A stretch of DNA of 64,000 nucleotides from REEP01 sp964517265 (GCA_964517265.1 CAZFBS010000001.1:1-64000), one strand, 5' to 3'; shown: positions 18,513 to 27,043, counted from the stretch's first letter. Translations and numbers: made by a program. Notes: generated from the sequence alone by a model not told the origin.

Positions 18513-19205
18513 ATGGTTGTTCTTGGTCTCGATACGGCAGCGACGGCTTGTTCCGTTGCTATTTGGCAGCAGGGTTCGGTGTTAGCCCGGGAGTCGCTGC
18601 CGATGGCGCGGGGCCATACCGAGGCATTGATCCCAATGGTGCAGCGTGTACTTGCCGCTGCAGCGATGGGCTTTTCCAAAATCAACCTCGTTGGTGTCAC
18701 GATTGGTCCGGGAGCCTTTACCGGTCTGCGTGTCGGGCTCGCCGCAGCCCGCGGCATTGCGCTCGCAGCGAACGTCCCGTGCATGGGCGTCACAACCTTG
18801 GAGACCATCGCGACGGCTGTCCAGCGCCAGAAACGGGATGATCGAGTCGTCTTGATCGCGCTTGATACCCGTCGAGGCGATTTCTATACCCAAGCCTTTT
18901 CTGCCGGAGGAGCGGCTCTCTGCTCGCCTCAGTGCAGTGATGCGGCCACACTGCCCGGGCTCTTGGGAACTGGGCCGGCCTGGGTTGGGGGAGATGCGCG
19001 TTTCGCAGCAGTTGCCGCCCTTCGTGTGGCAGGCATTGCTGCGGAGCCCGTCGCGGGCTCCGATTGTGCCGATGCCGCGGTTGTCGCCGCGATCACAGCG
19101 GACTGCTTTCAGACGGGGGGTGTCGTTCGACAGCTGCCGCTGCCTCTTTATGTACGCCCACCGCAGGCAGTAATCGCTGCCGATGGCGGGCAGCGCCGTC
19201 GATGA
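18513..19205 (+). CDS. tsaB: tRNA threonylcarbamoyladenosine biosynthesis protein TsaB
   Basis: TsaB is the scaffold partner of TsaD in making t6A at position 37 of ANN-decoding tRNAs. The 230-residue product begins VVLGLDTAATACSVAIW, the ASKHA ATPase fold, and contains the family motif GPGAFTGLRVGLAAARGIA near residue 68. ATG at 18513 has GGAG 10 bases upstream; ATG 18504 is only one base from that site, so less likely. The stop overlaps the rimI start as ATGA, showing translational coupling. Confidence 0.93.
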   Translation: MVVLGLDTAATACSVAIWQQGSVLARESLPMARGHTEALIPMVQRVLAAAAMGFSKINLVGVTIGPGAFTGLRVGLAAARGIALAANVPCMGVTTLETIATAVQRQKRDDRVVLIALDTRRGDFYTQAFSAGGAALCSPQCSDAATLPGLLGTGPAWVGGDARFAAVAALRVAGIAAEPVAGSDCADAAVVAAITADCFQTGGVVRQLPLPLYVRPPQAVIAADGGQRRR

Positions 19206-19738
19206 GCGGACGCGACCGGCTCGCCATTGCGCGCTGCGCGGGGGGGTCGAAGACCCGACGGCTGATCGCGACAGGAGTGGAGCATGCGTGTGTGCTTGTT
19301 GTTCTTCACCGGCAATGCTTTGAAGATCGTTGGAGTGTGCACGGGATGGCCACGACCCTTGATGTCCCTGGCACCTTCGGCTTCATTGCCTGCGGAGGCA
19401 AAGATCCGGCAGGGTTTATCCTTTGCCGAAGCGTGGGAGGCGAGAGTGAAATTCTGGGGCTTGGGGTGAAACCGGGGCGCCGCCGCCGCGGCGTTGGAAG
19501 AATACTTCTGTCTGCGGGGATGGCGCAGGCCAAAGCTTACGGTGCCGCCCGGATGATTCTTGAGGTGGCGGTTGACAACGATGCCGCTCGGCGCCTCTAC
19601 GCCTCGGCGGGATTTCTCGCCGTCGGGCAGCGGCGCAATTATTACGTCCGAGCTCGCGGCGCCCACACGGACGCACTGGTTCTCGCATGTGATCTGACGG
19701 CGCCTTCAGGGTTTGCGGATCCGCAGCCGGTGGACTGA
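19202..19738 (+). CDS. rimI: GNAT N-acetyltransferase RimI-like (ribosomal protein S18-alanine)
   Basis: A GNAT-fold acetyltransferase of 178 residues. RimI acetylates the N-terminus of S18 and is nearly always beside tsaB. The acetyl-CoA site GVKPGRRRRGVGRILL lies near residues 92-107 and the C-terminal NDAARRLYASAGF is typical. The start is fixed by the ATGA overlap with tsaB at 19202. The 3' end overlaps the convergent tusA-like gene by 33 bases. The N-terminal 30 residues (with CAGGSKTRR) are less conserved. Confidence 0.86.
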   Translation: MSGRDRLAIARCAGGSKTRRLIATGVEHACVLVVLHRQCFEDRWSVHGMATTLDVPGTFGFIACGGKDPAGFILCRSVGGESEILGLGVKPGRRRRGVGRILLSAGMAQAKAYGAARMILEVAVDNDAARRLYASAGFLAVGQRRNYYVRARGAHTDALVLACDLTAPSGFADPQPVD

Positions 19739-19981
19739 ATAAGGTCCCGCCTCGGGCTTTTCAGGTATTAGCTCCAAGACCGACAGTCCCTGAGACTTGA
19801 CGGCGCGTGGCACGTTATGCAGGGGCTCAGCGCCTTGCAGGCGAACTTCTGCGGTGCTTCCCCGCCTCATGGTCTCAATCAGCAATTTTGTGCGGACGAA
19901 GGTCAGTGGACATACCTCAGTGGTGATGTCGAGGAAATAGTCAGGACCCTCTTTTGTGCTCTTGTTTGCTCTATTTTGCAT
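19706..19981 (-). CDS. TusA/SirA-family sulfurtransferase-like protein
   Basis: A 91-residue TusA-like protein. The family motif is DITTEVCPLTFVRTKLLIE (about residues 18-36), with the single CPxT cysteine that carries persulfide sulfur in TusA. This subgroup may serve in sulfur transfer for tRNA thiolation or cofactors; the exact target is not known. It is convergent with rimI, sharing 33 bases of coding sequence on opposite strands, and divergent from mucR across 73 bases. Confidence 0.85.
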   Translation of the reverse strand: MQNRANKSTKEGPDYFLDITTEVCPLTFVRTKLLIETMRRGSTAEVRLQGAEPLHNVPRAVKSQGLSVLELIPEKPEAGPYSVHRLRIRKP

Positions 19982-19990
19982 GCTACCTGC

Positions 19991-20018
19991 TTGCTTATGA
20001 GGGGTAATATCTTATATA
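19991..20018 (+). promoter_or_regulatory. Candidate mucR promoter
   Basis: TTGCTT (19991-19996), a 16-base spacer and TATATA (20013-20018) sit in an AT-rich 73-base gap shared with the divergent tusA-like gene. MucR-type proteins bind AT-rich DNA with TA steps and often repress themselves, so autoregulation here is plausible but not shown. Confidence 0.4.
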
Positions 20019-20054
20019 CGTGCGAGCATGATGAAGTACCGGGGAACATTTGGA

Positions 20055-20471
20055 ATGAATGACAAAGCTAGTTCAAGCGAAATCCTGGAGCTGACAACCG
20101 AGATCGTAGCGGCCCATGTCGGCAACAATCCCGTGCCGGTTGGTGATCTGCCGAGGCTGATACAGGACGTATACAGGACATTGACTTCAATTGGCGTTGA
20201 GCCAGGCGCTCCTGAGCGTCCAAAGCCCGCGGTCCCTGTTAAGAAGTCCATCTACCCCGACTATATCATTTGTCTGGAAGATGGTAAAAAGCTCAAAATG
20301 CTCAAGCGGCATCTGAAAACCGCGTACAACATGACGCCCGAGGAGTACCGGGATCGGTGGGGCCTGCAACCGGATTATCCGATGGTGGCACCGAATTACG
20401 CGCGGCATCGTAGCCATCTGGCGAAGCAGATCGGCTTGGGCACCAGACGGCGTCGCGACGACGAACTTTGA
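20055..20471 (+). CDS. mucR: MucR/Ros-family transcriptional regulator
   Basis: A 138-residue Ros/MucR zinc-finger regulator. These are H-NS-like global regulators in Alphaproteobacteria that affect exopolysaccharide, motility and cell cycle genes. The N-terminal SEILELTTEIVAAHVGNNPV is the oligomerisation part. The zinc-finger region DYIICLEDGKKLKMLKRHL keeps one cysteine, and the second finger cysteine position is altered, as in many MucR proteins. ATG at 20055 is chosen by family N-terminus (MNDKASSSE); ATG 20028 is an in-frame alternative. The ctrA-fliI genes at 60 kb are in a class of targets known for MucR elsewhere. Confidence 0.93.
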   Translation: MNDKASSSEILELTTEIVAAHVGNNPVPVGDLPRLIQDVYRTLTSIGVEPGAPERPKPAVPVKKSIYPDYIICLEDGKKLKMLKRHLKTAYNMTPEEYRDRWGLQPDYPMVAPNYARHRSHLAKQIGLGTRRRRDDEL

Positions 20472-20497
20472 CGGATGTGGTGACCGAGGGTTCTGCG

Positions 20498-20525
20498 GGG
20501 CCAGGTGCAGGCTATCTCCTGGCCC
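20498..20525 (+). other. 8-bp hairpin between mucR and fur
   Basis: GGGCCAGG (20498-20505) pairs perfectly with CCTGGCCC (20518-20525) across a 12-base loop. No run of T follows, so it is not a standard terminator. It sits 61 bases before the fur-type ATG and 16 bases before an in-frame TTG that also has a GGAGGA ribosome site, and could protect the upstream mRNA or slow ribosome entry. Confidence 0.4.
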
Positions 20526-20586
20526 ATGACGTTGGAGGAAATTGAATAAGTATCGGCCGGATACCACCGGACCGGAGGGAGGAGCC

Positions 20587-21018
20587 ATGGGAGAACCGTC
20601 CCGGATCGAGCAGTTGTGTTTGGAGAAGGGCATGAAGATGACGGGGCAACGCCGGATCATTGCCCGCGTGCTCTCCGAGGCCACCGATCATCCTGATGTT
20701 GAAGAGGTGTATCGCCGCTCGGCTGGTTTGGACCCTCGAATCAGCATTGCGACAGTGTATCGTACCGTGCGGTTGTTCGAGGAGGCAAACATCCTTGAAC
20801 GTCATGATTTCGGGGATGGTCGCTCCCGTTATGAAGAGGCGACGGATGAGCATCACGACCACTTGATCGATATCCAGTCGGGACAAGTCATTGAGTTCCG
20901 GAGTCAGGAGATCGAGGCGCTTCAAAAACAGGTTGCGGAACAGCATGGATTCCGGTTGGTCGGTCACCGCCTGGAGTTGTTCGGCGTTCCTTTAAAGCCG
21001 CCGGACGAGCGATCCTGA
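20587..21018 (+). CDS. fur: Fur-family transcriptional repressor
   Basis: A 143-residue Fur-family regulator. The winged-helix DNA-binding half includes MTGQRRIIARVLSEA and ISIATVYRTVRLFEEANI, and the metal-binding half has DEHHDHLIDIQSGQVIEF. The lack of CxxC pairs is usual in alphaproteobacterial Fur/Mur proteins, which may respond to manganese as well as iron. ATG at 20587 has a strong GGAGGGAGGA site; an in-frame TTG at 20542 with its own GGAGGA adds 15 residues. A second Fur-family regulator (irr) lies at 41 kb. Confidence 0.92.
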   Translation: MGEPSRIEQLCLEKGMKMTGQRRIIARVLSEATDHPDVEEVYRRSAGLDPRISIATVYRTVRLFEEANILERHDFGDGRSRYEEATDEHHDHLIDIQSGQVIEFRSQEIEALQKQVAEQHGFRLVGHRLELFGVPLKPPDERS

Positions 21019-21053
21019 CAGATGGGCATCGGGCACCCTTCAACGACGCCGGC

Positions 21054-21081
21054 TTGACTTCATGGCCCGCCTTGCTAGGCT
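21054..21081 (+). promoter_or_regulatory. Candidate promoter of the miaB operon
   Basis: TTGACT (21054-21059), a 16-base spacer and TAGGCT (21076-21081). It would drive miaB-phoH-ybeY-corC-lnt with a leader of about 105 bases. Confidence 0.4.
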
Positions 21082-21194
21082 GAATGTGATGGTTGTTGTG
21101 CAGAGGATGCGACTCAGTCCTAGCGGACGTAGCGGGTTGTAGGCGCGGGATCGTTTGTGACTGACTTTTGTCGGGTTCTCTTTAAAGGATTGGT

Positions 21195-22550
21195 TTGAGG
21201 GTGGCCGTGTCGAGGCGCGTCTTTATCAAGACCTACGGCTGCCAAATGAATGTGTACGATTCCGCAAGAATGGCGGATACTCTGGGGGTGCTCGGGTACG
21301 TCCAGGTCGAAGAAGCCGCCGCAGCGGACTTGGTGATCCTCAATACCTGCCACATCCGCGAGAAAGCCGCGGAGAAGGTTTACTCCGAACTCGGCCGGCT
21401 GAAGCCGTTGAAGCAGCGGCCGCAGGAGGATGGCGGGCCGGTGACGCTTGCAGTTGCCGGTTGCGTTGCCCAGGCCGAAGGTGCCGAGATTCTTGAGCGT
21501 GCTCCGTTCGTCGACATGGTGTTCGGCCCTCAGACCTATCATCGTTTGCCGGAAATGATTGCGCGGATCAATCGCGCCGCAGGCAAGGTTCTGGATACGG
21601 ATTTTCCAGCAAAGGCGAAGTTCGACGAGTTGCCCGAGGCCGCTCCGCCGCGAGCAGTTACCGCTTTTCTGACGGTACAGGAGGGCTGTGACAAGTTCTG
21701 CTCGTTTTGCGTGGTCCCCTATACGCGGGGCGCCGAGTACTCTCGCCCTGTCAAAGACGTATTGGCGGAGGCCAAGGCCTATGCTGCTGCCGGAGTGTGC
21801 GAAATAACGCTTCTGGGGCAGAACGTGAATTGTTATCACGGAGAGGGACCGGACCGACGCGAGTGGAGTCTGGGACGACTGATTGCGGCCATTGCGGACC
21901 TGGAGGGGATCGAGCGCATCCGCTACACCACCTCCTATCCTGCGGATATGACCGAGGAGTTGATCACCGCGCACCGCGACATTGGCAAGCTGATGCCCTA
22001 TCTTCACTTGCCGGTTCAGTCGGGATCGGATCGGGTGCTGACGGCAATGCGACGGCGTCATTCCGCCGACGACTACCGCCGCGTCGCCGACCGGTTGCGC
22101 ACGGCTCGGCCCGATCTTGCACTCAGTTCCGACTTCATTGTCGGCTTTCCCGGTGAGACCGAGGCGGATTTTGAGGCCACTCTTGCGCTTATTCGCGGTG
22201 TCGGTTTCGCGCAGGCTTATTCGTTCAAATATAGCCCGCGGCCCGGTACACCTGCCGCACTGTTGCCGCTGGGGGACGAGGCGCGTGCCGGAGAGCGGTT
22301 GGCTATCCTCCAGGCCCTGTTGGGCGAGCAGCAGCGTGCGTTCAATCAGACTTGCGTCGGCAGAGTTTTGCCGGTGCTGTTCGAGAGTGAGGGGCGTCAT
22401 CCCGGACAATTGGTGGGGCGCAGCCCTTATATGCAGCCGGTGCACGCTTTGGTTCCGCGGCGAGCATTGGGCACCCTTGGCAGCGTTCGGATTGATGCGG
22501 CGTCTGCCAACAGCCTTTCCGGGACCATGGACGAAAGGGTCGTTGCTTGA
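21195..22550 (+). CDS. miaB: tRNA-2-methylthio-N6-dimethylallyladenosine synthase
   Basis: A radical-SAM methylthiotransferase that modifies A37 of UNN-decoding tRNAs. The 451-residue protein has the N-terminal UPF0004 domain (FIKTYGCQMNVYDSARM, then NTCHIRE and AVAGCVAQ, three cysteines for one 4Fe-4S cluster), the radical-SAM CXXXCXXC motif (GCDKFCSFC, near residue 163) and a C-terminal TRAM domain. The start is a non-ATG codon: TTG 21195 with AAGGAT upstream, or GTG 21201 or 21207. The stop overlaps the TTG start of the PhoH gene. An operon with phoH, ybeY, corC and lnt is conserved in Alphaproteobacteria. Confidence 0.96.
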   Translation: MRVAVSRRVFIKTYGCQMNVYDSARMADTLGVLGYVQVEEAAAADLVILNTCHIREKAAEKVYSELGRLKPLKQRPQEDGGPVTLAVAGCVAQAEGAEILERAPFVDMVFGPQTYHRLPEMIARINRAAGKVLDTDFPAKAKFDELPEAAPPRAVTAFLTVQEGCDKFCSFCVVPYTRGAEYSRPVKDVLAEAKAYAAAGVCEITLLGQNVNCYHGEGPDRREWSLGRLIAAIADLEGIERIRYTTSYPADMTEELITAHRDIGKLMPYLHLPVQSGSDRVLTAMRRRHSADDYRRVADRLRTARPDLALSSDFIVGFPGETEADFEATLALIRGVGFAQAYSFKYSPRPGTPAALLPLGDEARAGERLAILQALLGEQQRAFNQTCVGRVLPVLFESEGRHPGQLVGRSPYMQPVHALVPRRALGTLGSVRIDAASANSLSGTMDERVVA

Positions 22551-23620
22551 GCCCCTCTCGCGCTGGCGGCATGCCCGCCGACGATGATAAGGCGCTGGAA
22601 CTGGAGTTCGAGGATAACCGCCTTGTCCTGCAGCTGTTTGGATCGCATCATAGTCATTTGGCCCGCATCGAGCGTAAGCTTGATGTGAAGATTGATACCC
22701 GCGGCAACCAGCTGCGGCTGAGTGGCGCGCCTGAAGCCGTCGAAACCGCCGGCAGCGTTCTCGGCATCCTCTACGGTCGGCTTGAGCGCGGGCATCCCGT
22801 TGGTCGGGAAGAGGTTGACGCGGCCATTCGCATGGCGCCGACAGGGGGAGCGACGTCTGATTCCACTCTTGAAGTGCGGATCCGCAATCGCATCGTGTTA
22901 CCCCGGTCTCCGACCCAGGCCGACTACATCCGGGCGATCGATAGTCACGAATTGGTATTTGGCCTGGGGCCTGCCGGCACGGGCAAAACCTACCTTGCGG
23001 TCGCCAAGGCGGTTGAGCGGCTGGTCAATGGCGAGGTGGACCGGATCATTCTTTCTCGTCCCGCGGTCGAGGCGGGTGAGCAGCTTGGTTTTCTGCCAGG
23101 CAGCATGCGCGAGAAAGTGGATCCGTATTTGCGGCCCCTTTACGATGCCCTTTATGACATGGTGCCGGCCCCACAGGTTGTGAAGCGACTGGAAAGTGGA
23201 GAGATCGAGGTTGCGCCGCTCGCATTCATGCGTGGGCGGACTCTTGCCAATGCCTTCGTGATCCTGGACGAGGCTCAAAATACCACAGCCGTTCAAATGA
23301 AGATGTTTCTGACTCGGCTGGGCGAAAACTCAAGAATGGTGGTGACCGGAGATCTCAGCCAAGTTGATTTGCCCAAGGGAACCCGATCCGGATTGCGTCA
23401 CGCTGTCGAAGTTCTGGAGAACGTGCGGGGTGTGGCGTTTGTGCATTTTGGAGAGAACGACGTCGTTCGGCACCCCCTCGTCACGCGGATCGTGCGCGCG
23501 TATAACGAGGCGGAGAGCCGCCTTGGCGTCGGCGCGCGGTATCAGGCCGATCATCGGCGGCCGGGCGAACAGGGACAGCCGAGCGAACAGGAAGAGGCGA
23601 TAGCCGGTAGCGCGCCATGA
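22547..23620 (+). CDS. PhoH-like ATPase (YbeZ type)
   Basis: A 357-residue PhoH-family P-loop ATPase, the YbeZ partner of YbeY. An N-terminal KH-like region (about residues 20-90) precedes the ATPase with Walker A GPAGTGKTYLA (about residue 143) and Walker B FVILDEAQNTT, then SRMVVTGDLSQVDLP. It probably acts with YbeY in rRNA maturation or ribosome quality control. TTG at 22547 overlaps the miaB stop (TTGA); ATG 22571 is the alternative. Its stop overlaps the ybeY ATG. The C-terminal 30 residues are hydrophilic and variable. Confidence 0.93.
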   Translation: MSPSRAGGMPADDDKALELEFEDNRLVLQLFGSHHSHLARIERKLDVKIDTRGNQLRLSGAPEAVETAGSVLGILYGRLERGHPVGREEVDAAIRMAPTGGATSDSTLEVRIRNRIVLPRSPTQADYIRAIDSHELVFGLGPAGTGKTYLAVAKAVERLVNGEVDRIILSRPAVEAGEQLGFLPGSMREKVDPYLRPLYDALYDMVPAPQVVKRLESGEIEVAPLAFMRGRTLANAFVILDEAQNTTAVQMKMFLTRLGENSRMVVTGDLSQVDLPKGTRSGLRHAVEVLENVRGVAFVHFGENDVVRHPLVTRIVRAYNEAESRLGVGARYQADHRRPGEQGQPSEQEEAIAGSAP

Positions 23621-24147
23621 TGGCCGGACTGGAACTTGACGTCATTGTGGATACCCCCGCTTGGCTCGATGCCCTCCCAACTGCGGAAGCCTTGTGCCGC
23701 CGATCAGCGCTGGCAGCGTTTCATGCCGCGGCCGCTGAGGTCCCACAGGCGCGATTGAAGGCTGAGGCTGAGGCAAGCATCGTCCTATCTAACGATGCGC
23801 AGGTCAGAGCGCTTAATGCCGCCTATCGTGGGAACGATGCGGCCACCAATGTTCTTGCCTTCCCCGCGACCGATCTGACCCAGCCGCATTTGGCGGCGCA
23901 GCCGCTGCCAATATTGATCGGAGATGTCATTGTCGCACTTGAAACGGCAGCAGCCGAGGCGACGCTTGAAGGAAAGGAGCTTGCCGACCACGTATGCCAT
24001 CTCGTCGTCCATGGCATTCTGCATCTTCTGGGATACGACCATCAAACAGAAGATGAAGCAGAGCGGATGGAATGGCTGGAGGTGGCGGTTCTGGCCTCTC
24101 TCGGAGTGGCGGATCCTTACTCGGTCGCGTCCATTGATTCAGAATGA
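23617..24147 (+). CDS. ybeY: rRNA maturation endoribonuclease YbeY
   Basis: A metal-dependent RNase needed for 16S rRNA 3' maturation and 70S quality control. The 176-residue protein has the zinc-binding signature HLVVHGILHLLGYDH (about residues 128-142), with three histidines, and the upstream YRGNDAATNVLAFP motif. ATG at 23617 overlaps the phoH stop (ATGA), and its own stop overlaps the corC ATG at 24144, so the genes are translationally coupled. Confidence 0.96.
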   Translation: MMAGLELDVIVDTPAWLDALPTAEALCRRSALAAFHAAAAEVPQARLKAEAEASIVLSNDAQVRALNAAYRGNDAATNVLAFPATDLTQPHLAAQPLPILIGDVIVALETAAAEATLEGKELADHVCHLVVHGILHLLGYDHQTEDEAERMEWLEVAVLASLGVADPYSVASIDSE

Positions 24148-25106
24148 CCCAAAATGCAGGGAATTCCAGTAGCTCTAGTGGCAGTAGCGCCCCCGGCAAT
24201 GGCCGGGCTGCTTCGGACTTTACTCTTCGTCACCTGATGCGCGGTCTCCTGCGGCATTTGCGCCGCTCGCGAATCGATGATAGCGCTCCGCGTGACTCCC
24301 TTGATGAGATCATTGAGGAGCGCGAGGAGTCGGAGATTCCTCTCGACGATGCCGAGCGTACGTTGCTCGCAAACATTCTCAGCTTGCGAGATCGGTCGGT
24401 TGAAGACGTGATGGTTCCGCGCGCCGACATTGTCGCCATTGAAAGCAGAGCGTCTCTTGACGAGGCGATCCAATTCATGACCAGGGAAGGCCACTCGAGG
24501 CTGCCGGTTTATCGCGACACGTTGGACGATGCCATTGGGATGGTTCACATCCGAGATGTCCTGGCGTGGCGCGGGGAAGAGGCCTCGTTTCATCTGGGCA
24601 AGATTCTCCGGCGTGTGTTGTTCGTGGCTCCTTCCATGAAGGTGCTTGAACTCTTGCTGGAAATGCGGGTCAAGCGCTCGCACATGGCTCTGGTGGTTGA
24701 CGAATTCGGCGGCGTCGATGGCTTGGTAACGATCGAGGATCTTGTCGAGGAGATCGTCGGCGAGATCGAGGACGAGCACGACCGGGCACCGGAGCCAGGC
24801 ATTGTGCGCCGGGCCGATGGCACGTTCGATGCCGACGCGCGTACGCCGATCGAGGTTTTGGAAGAAGAGTTCGGCGGAGTTCTGAGCGACGAAGAGCGCG
24901 AGGAGATCGACACTATGGGCGGCTTGGTCTTTGCGATTGCCGGCCGAGTTCCGATCCGGGGCGAGTTGATCACCCATCCATCGGGGGTTGAATTCGAGGT
25001 GTTGGACGCAGATCCGCGTCGGATCCGGCGCTTGCGGGTTCATGCGCCGGAGCCGATCGCCGCCACGGCCGTAGCTCAGGAGGAAGCGGGGGCGGAAAGG
25101 CCATGA
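24144..25106 (+). CDS. corC: CorC/HlyC-family CBS-domain protein
   Basis: A 320-residue soluble CBS-pair protein of the CorC/YbeX family. The two CBS domains span about residues 85-210 (VMVPRADIVAIESRASLDEA and HMALVVDEFGGVDGLVTIEDLVEEIVG). The C-terminal CorC_HlyC transporter-associated domain follows (GGLVFAIAGRVPIRGELITHPSG). The family is linked to magnesium/cobalt efflux and, in this operon, to ribosome maturation; the exact role is unsettled. The N-terminus is serine/glycine-rich. It overlaps ybeY and lnt by 4 bases each. Confidence 0.93.
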   Translation: MTQNAGNSSSSSGSSAPGNGRAASDFTLRHLMRGLLRHLRRSRIDDSAPRDSLDEIIEEREESEIPLDDAERTLLANILSLRDRSVEDVMVPRADIVAIESRASLDEAIQFMTREGHSRLPVYRDTLDDAIGMVHIRDVLAWRGEEASFHLGKILRRVLFVAPSMKVLELLLEMRVKRSHMALVVDEFGGVDGLVTIEDLVEEIVGEIEDEHDRAPEPGIVRRADGTFDADARTPIEVLEEEFGGVLSDEEREEIDTMGGLVFAIAGRVPIRGELITHPSGVEFEVLDADPRRIRRLRVHAPEPIAATAVAQEEAGAERP

Positions 25107-26716
25107 GCGAGGGCGCGGGAGCGGTGGTGGAGCGGACTCAAGGAGGGCTTGGCGCCGGCCTGCGATGGCGGTTTCTGTTTCCTTTCCGCCTCGCTGTTGT
25201 TCAGGCGCCGGGGTGGCAGCAGATGCTGCTGGCTTTTATTCTGGGCGTCACCGCCGTCGGTGCGCTGCCACCGCTTCATGTCTGGCCGCTGCTGATCCCG
25301 GCGTTCAGCGGCTTGCTCTGGTTGACCGAGGGGGCTGGCCGGCGTCGGCGGGCCTTCGCCGTCGGTTGGTGGTTCGGCCTCGGTTATTTTGCCGCCGGTC
25401 TCTACTGGGTAGCTAACGCCTTCCTCGTCGAGCCGGAGCTGTTCGGATGGATGGCGCCAATTGCGGTTCTGGGGCTGGCGGCGTTGTTGGCCAGTTTCAC
25501 GGGCGTAGCAACGTTTCTTGCGCGGGTCAGCGGCCTTCGCGGCGTCGGCGCGGTGCTCGTCCTCGCCGCCTCGTGGACCGCGCTGGAGTGGGTGCGCAGT
25601 TGGGTCTTGACCGGGTTTCCGTGGAACATGATCGGGACCACCTGGGTCTTCTCCGACTCGATGATGCAAGTGACCGCGCTGATCGGCACTCTTGGTCTCA
25701 GCCTGTTCACCGTGCTAGCAGCGACGGTGCCGGCGACGCTCGCCAATCCGGCGATCAAGCCGCGGGACAGCCTCGCTGCCATCGCAGGCGCGTTCATCGT
25801 TATGGCATCAATCTTGGCGGGTGGGAGTGTTCGTCTCTCGCAGGCGGCCGTGGTCGACACGGTTGACGGCGTTCATCTTCGTTTGGTTCAACCGAACATT
25901 CCACAGCGGTTGAAATTTCGGCGGGAGCTGCTCGATGCCCATCTGGAAGATCACCTGCAGCTGGGTGCAATACGCGGAGATGTGCCGCCCACGCACATCA
26001 TCTGGGGTGAGACGGCAGCAGCCTTTTTTCTCGCCGATGATTCCGCGCGGCGCGAACGGATTGCCCAGCATACTCCGGCGAACGGCCTGACGATTGTCGG
26101 TGCACTGCGGCGCTCCCCCTCCGGCGAACCGTTTCGCGTGTGGAACAGTCTCCTCGCGATCGACAGCAGCGGTGCTATTATCGCATATTACGACAAGGCG
26201 CATCTCGTCCCATTTGGCGAGTATGTGCCGTTCCGTGACCTCCTTGACGTTTCTAAGCTCACCGCCGGCACAACCGATTTTTCTAGGGGGCCGGGCCGGG
26301 TGACCCTTGATCTGCCTGATCTGCCGCCCGTCAGCCCGTTGATCTGTTATGAGGTGATCTTTCCCGGCAATGTTACCGAACCCGGAATGCGTCCCGAGTG
26401 GCTTTTGAACCTTACCAACGATGCATGGTACGGACTGTCGGCAGGACCCTATCAGCATTTCGCCGCGGCGCGGCTGCGTGCGGTGGAGGAGGGATTGCCG
26501 CTGGTCCGGGTAGCGAACACGGGAATTTCTGCGATTGTCGACCCTTACGGTCGAATCGTCAGCTTTCTCGGCTTGGGAGCGCGCGGCGTTGTCGACGGCC
26601 CGCTGCCCGTTGCCTTGGACTCGGCGACGTTGTACAGCCGCATCGGCAATGTGTCCGGCTTGGTCTTGTTGGCCGCGAGCGTGTTGGTCGGTTGGATCGT
26701 CAGCCGCAGGCGCTGA
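25103..26716 (+). CDS. lnt: Apolipoprotein N-acyltransferase
   Basis: Adds the third acyl chain to the N-terminal cysteine of lipoproteins in the inner membrane. The 537-residue protein has several N-terminal membrane segments (about residues 25-245) followed by a nitrilase-like periplasmic domain with the catalytic triad Glu (WGETA), Lys (YDKAHLVPFGEY) and Cys (ICYEVIFP), and a final membrane segment. ATG at 25103 overlaps the corC stop. It is the last gene of the miaB operon. Confidence 0.96.
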   Translation: MSEGAGAVVERTQGGLGAGLRWRFLFPFRLAVVQAPGWQQMLLAFILGVTAVGALPPLHVWPLLIPAFSGLLWLTEGAGRRRRAFAVGWWFGLGYFAAGLYWVANAFLVEPELFGWMAPIAVLGLAALLASFTGVATFLARVSGLRGVGAVLVLAASWTALEWVRSWVLTGFPWNMIGTTWVFSDSMMQVTALIGTLGLSLFTVLAATVPATLANPAIKPRDSLAAIAGAFIVMASILAGGSVRLSQAAVVDTVDGVHLRLVQPNIPQRLKFRRELLDAHLEDHLQLGAIRGDVPPTHIIWGETAAAFFLADDSARRERIAQHTPANGLTIVGALRRSPSGEPFRVWNSLLAIDSSGAIIAYYDKAHLVPFGEYVPFRDLLDVSKLTAGTTDFSRGPGRVTLDLPDLPPVSPLICYEVIFPGNVTEPGMRPEWLLNLTNDAWYGLSAGPYQHFAAARLRAVEEGLPLVRVANTGISAIVDPYGRIVSFLGLGARGVVDGPLPVALDSATLYSRIGNVSGLVLLAASVLVGWIVSRRR

Positions 26717-27043
26717 AGGGGGAGAGAAACCGGCGGTGCCGGGGCATGCGGACCGGCTGGCTTTCAGCTTGCCGGTTTGAATGGCTGGATGCTGGCGCTG
26801 GCTGAGGCCGGTTCGGACGCATGGATGAGCAAGAGTTCTCCCTCCCTGCATGGTTGCGGGCCCGCACACTGGTAACAAGTGTTGCGAAATCGATTAAAAT
26901 TTGTATATCATGCGGCGTATCGCTAATTTTCGTATACAAGACGGGATAAAGCGCACTAACGTGGAGTAGAATGTTCTCTGATCGGGTATAATTGCCCCGA
27001 TACAAGCACCCAGGCTCGGCGAAACAGCATATAGAAGAAAAAA
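26717..27043. other. Intergenic region between lnt and the XRE gene
   Basis: This 327-base gap has no convincing gene. The first 150 bases are GC-rich and contain a 5-bp hairpin ACACT/AGTGT (26866-26870 with 26878-26882). From about 26880 the composition turns AT-rich. An inverted repeat TTGTATA (26901-26907) with TATACAA (26933-26939) lies around the promoter candidate listed separately, and a lone TATAAT is at 26987-26992. It looks like the control region of the regulator gene that follows. Confidence 0.5.
26882..26939 (+). promoter_or_regulatory. Candidate promoter/operator of the XRE regulator
   Basis: TTGCGA (26882-26887), a 16-base spacer and TATATC (26904-26909) form a possible promoter. 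Overlapping and just downstream is an inverted repeat, TTGTATA (26901-26907) and TATACAA (26933-26939), 32 bases apart start to start, about three helical turns. The layout fits a dimeric or tetrameric helix-turn-helix repressor acting on its own gene. No binding data exist; TATAAT at 26987 is a competing -10 box. Confidence 0.35.
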
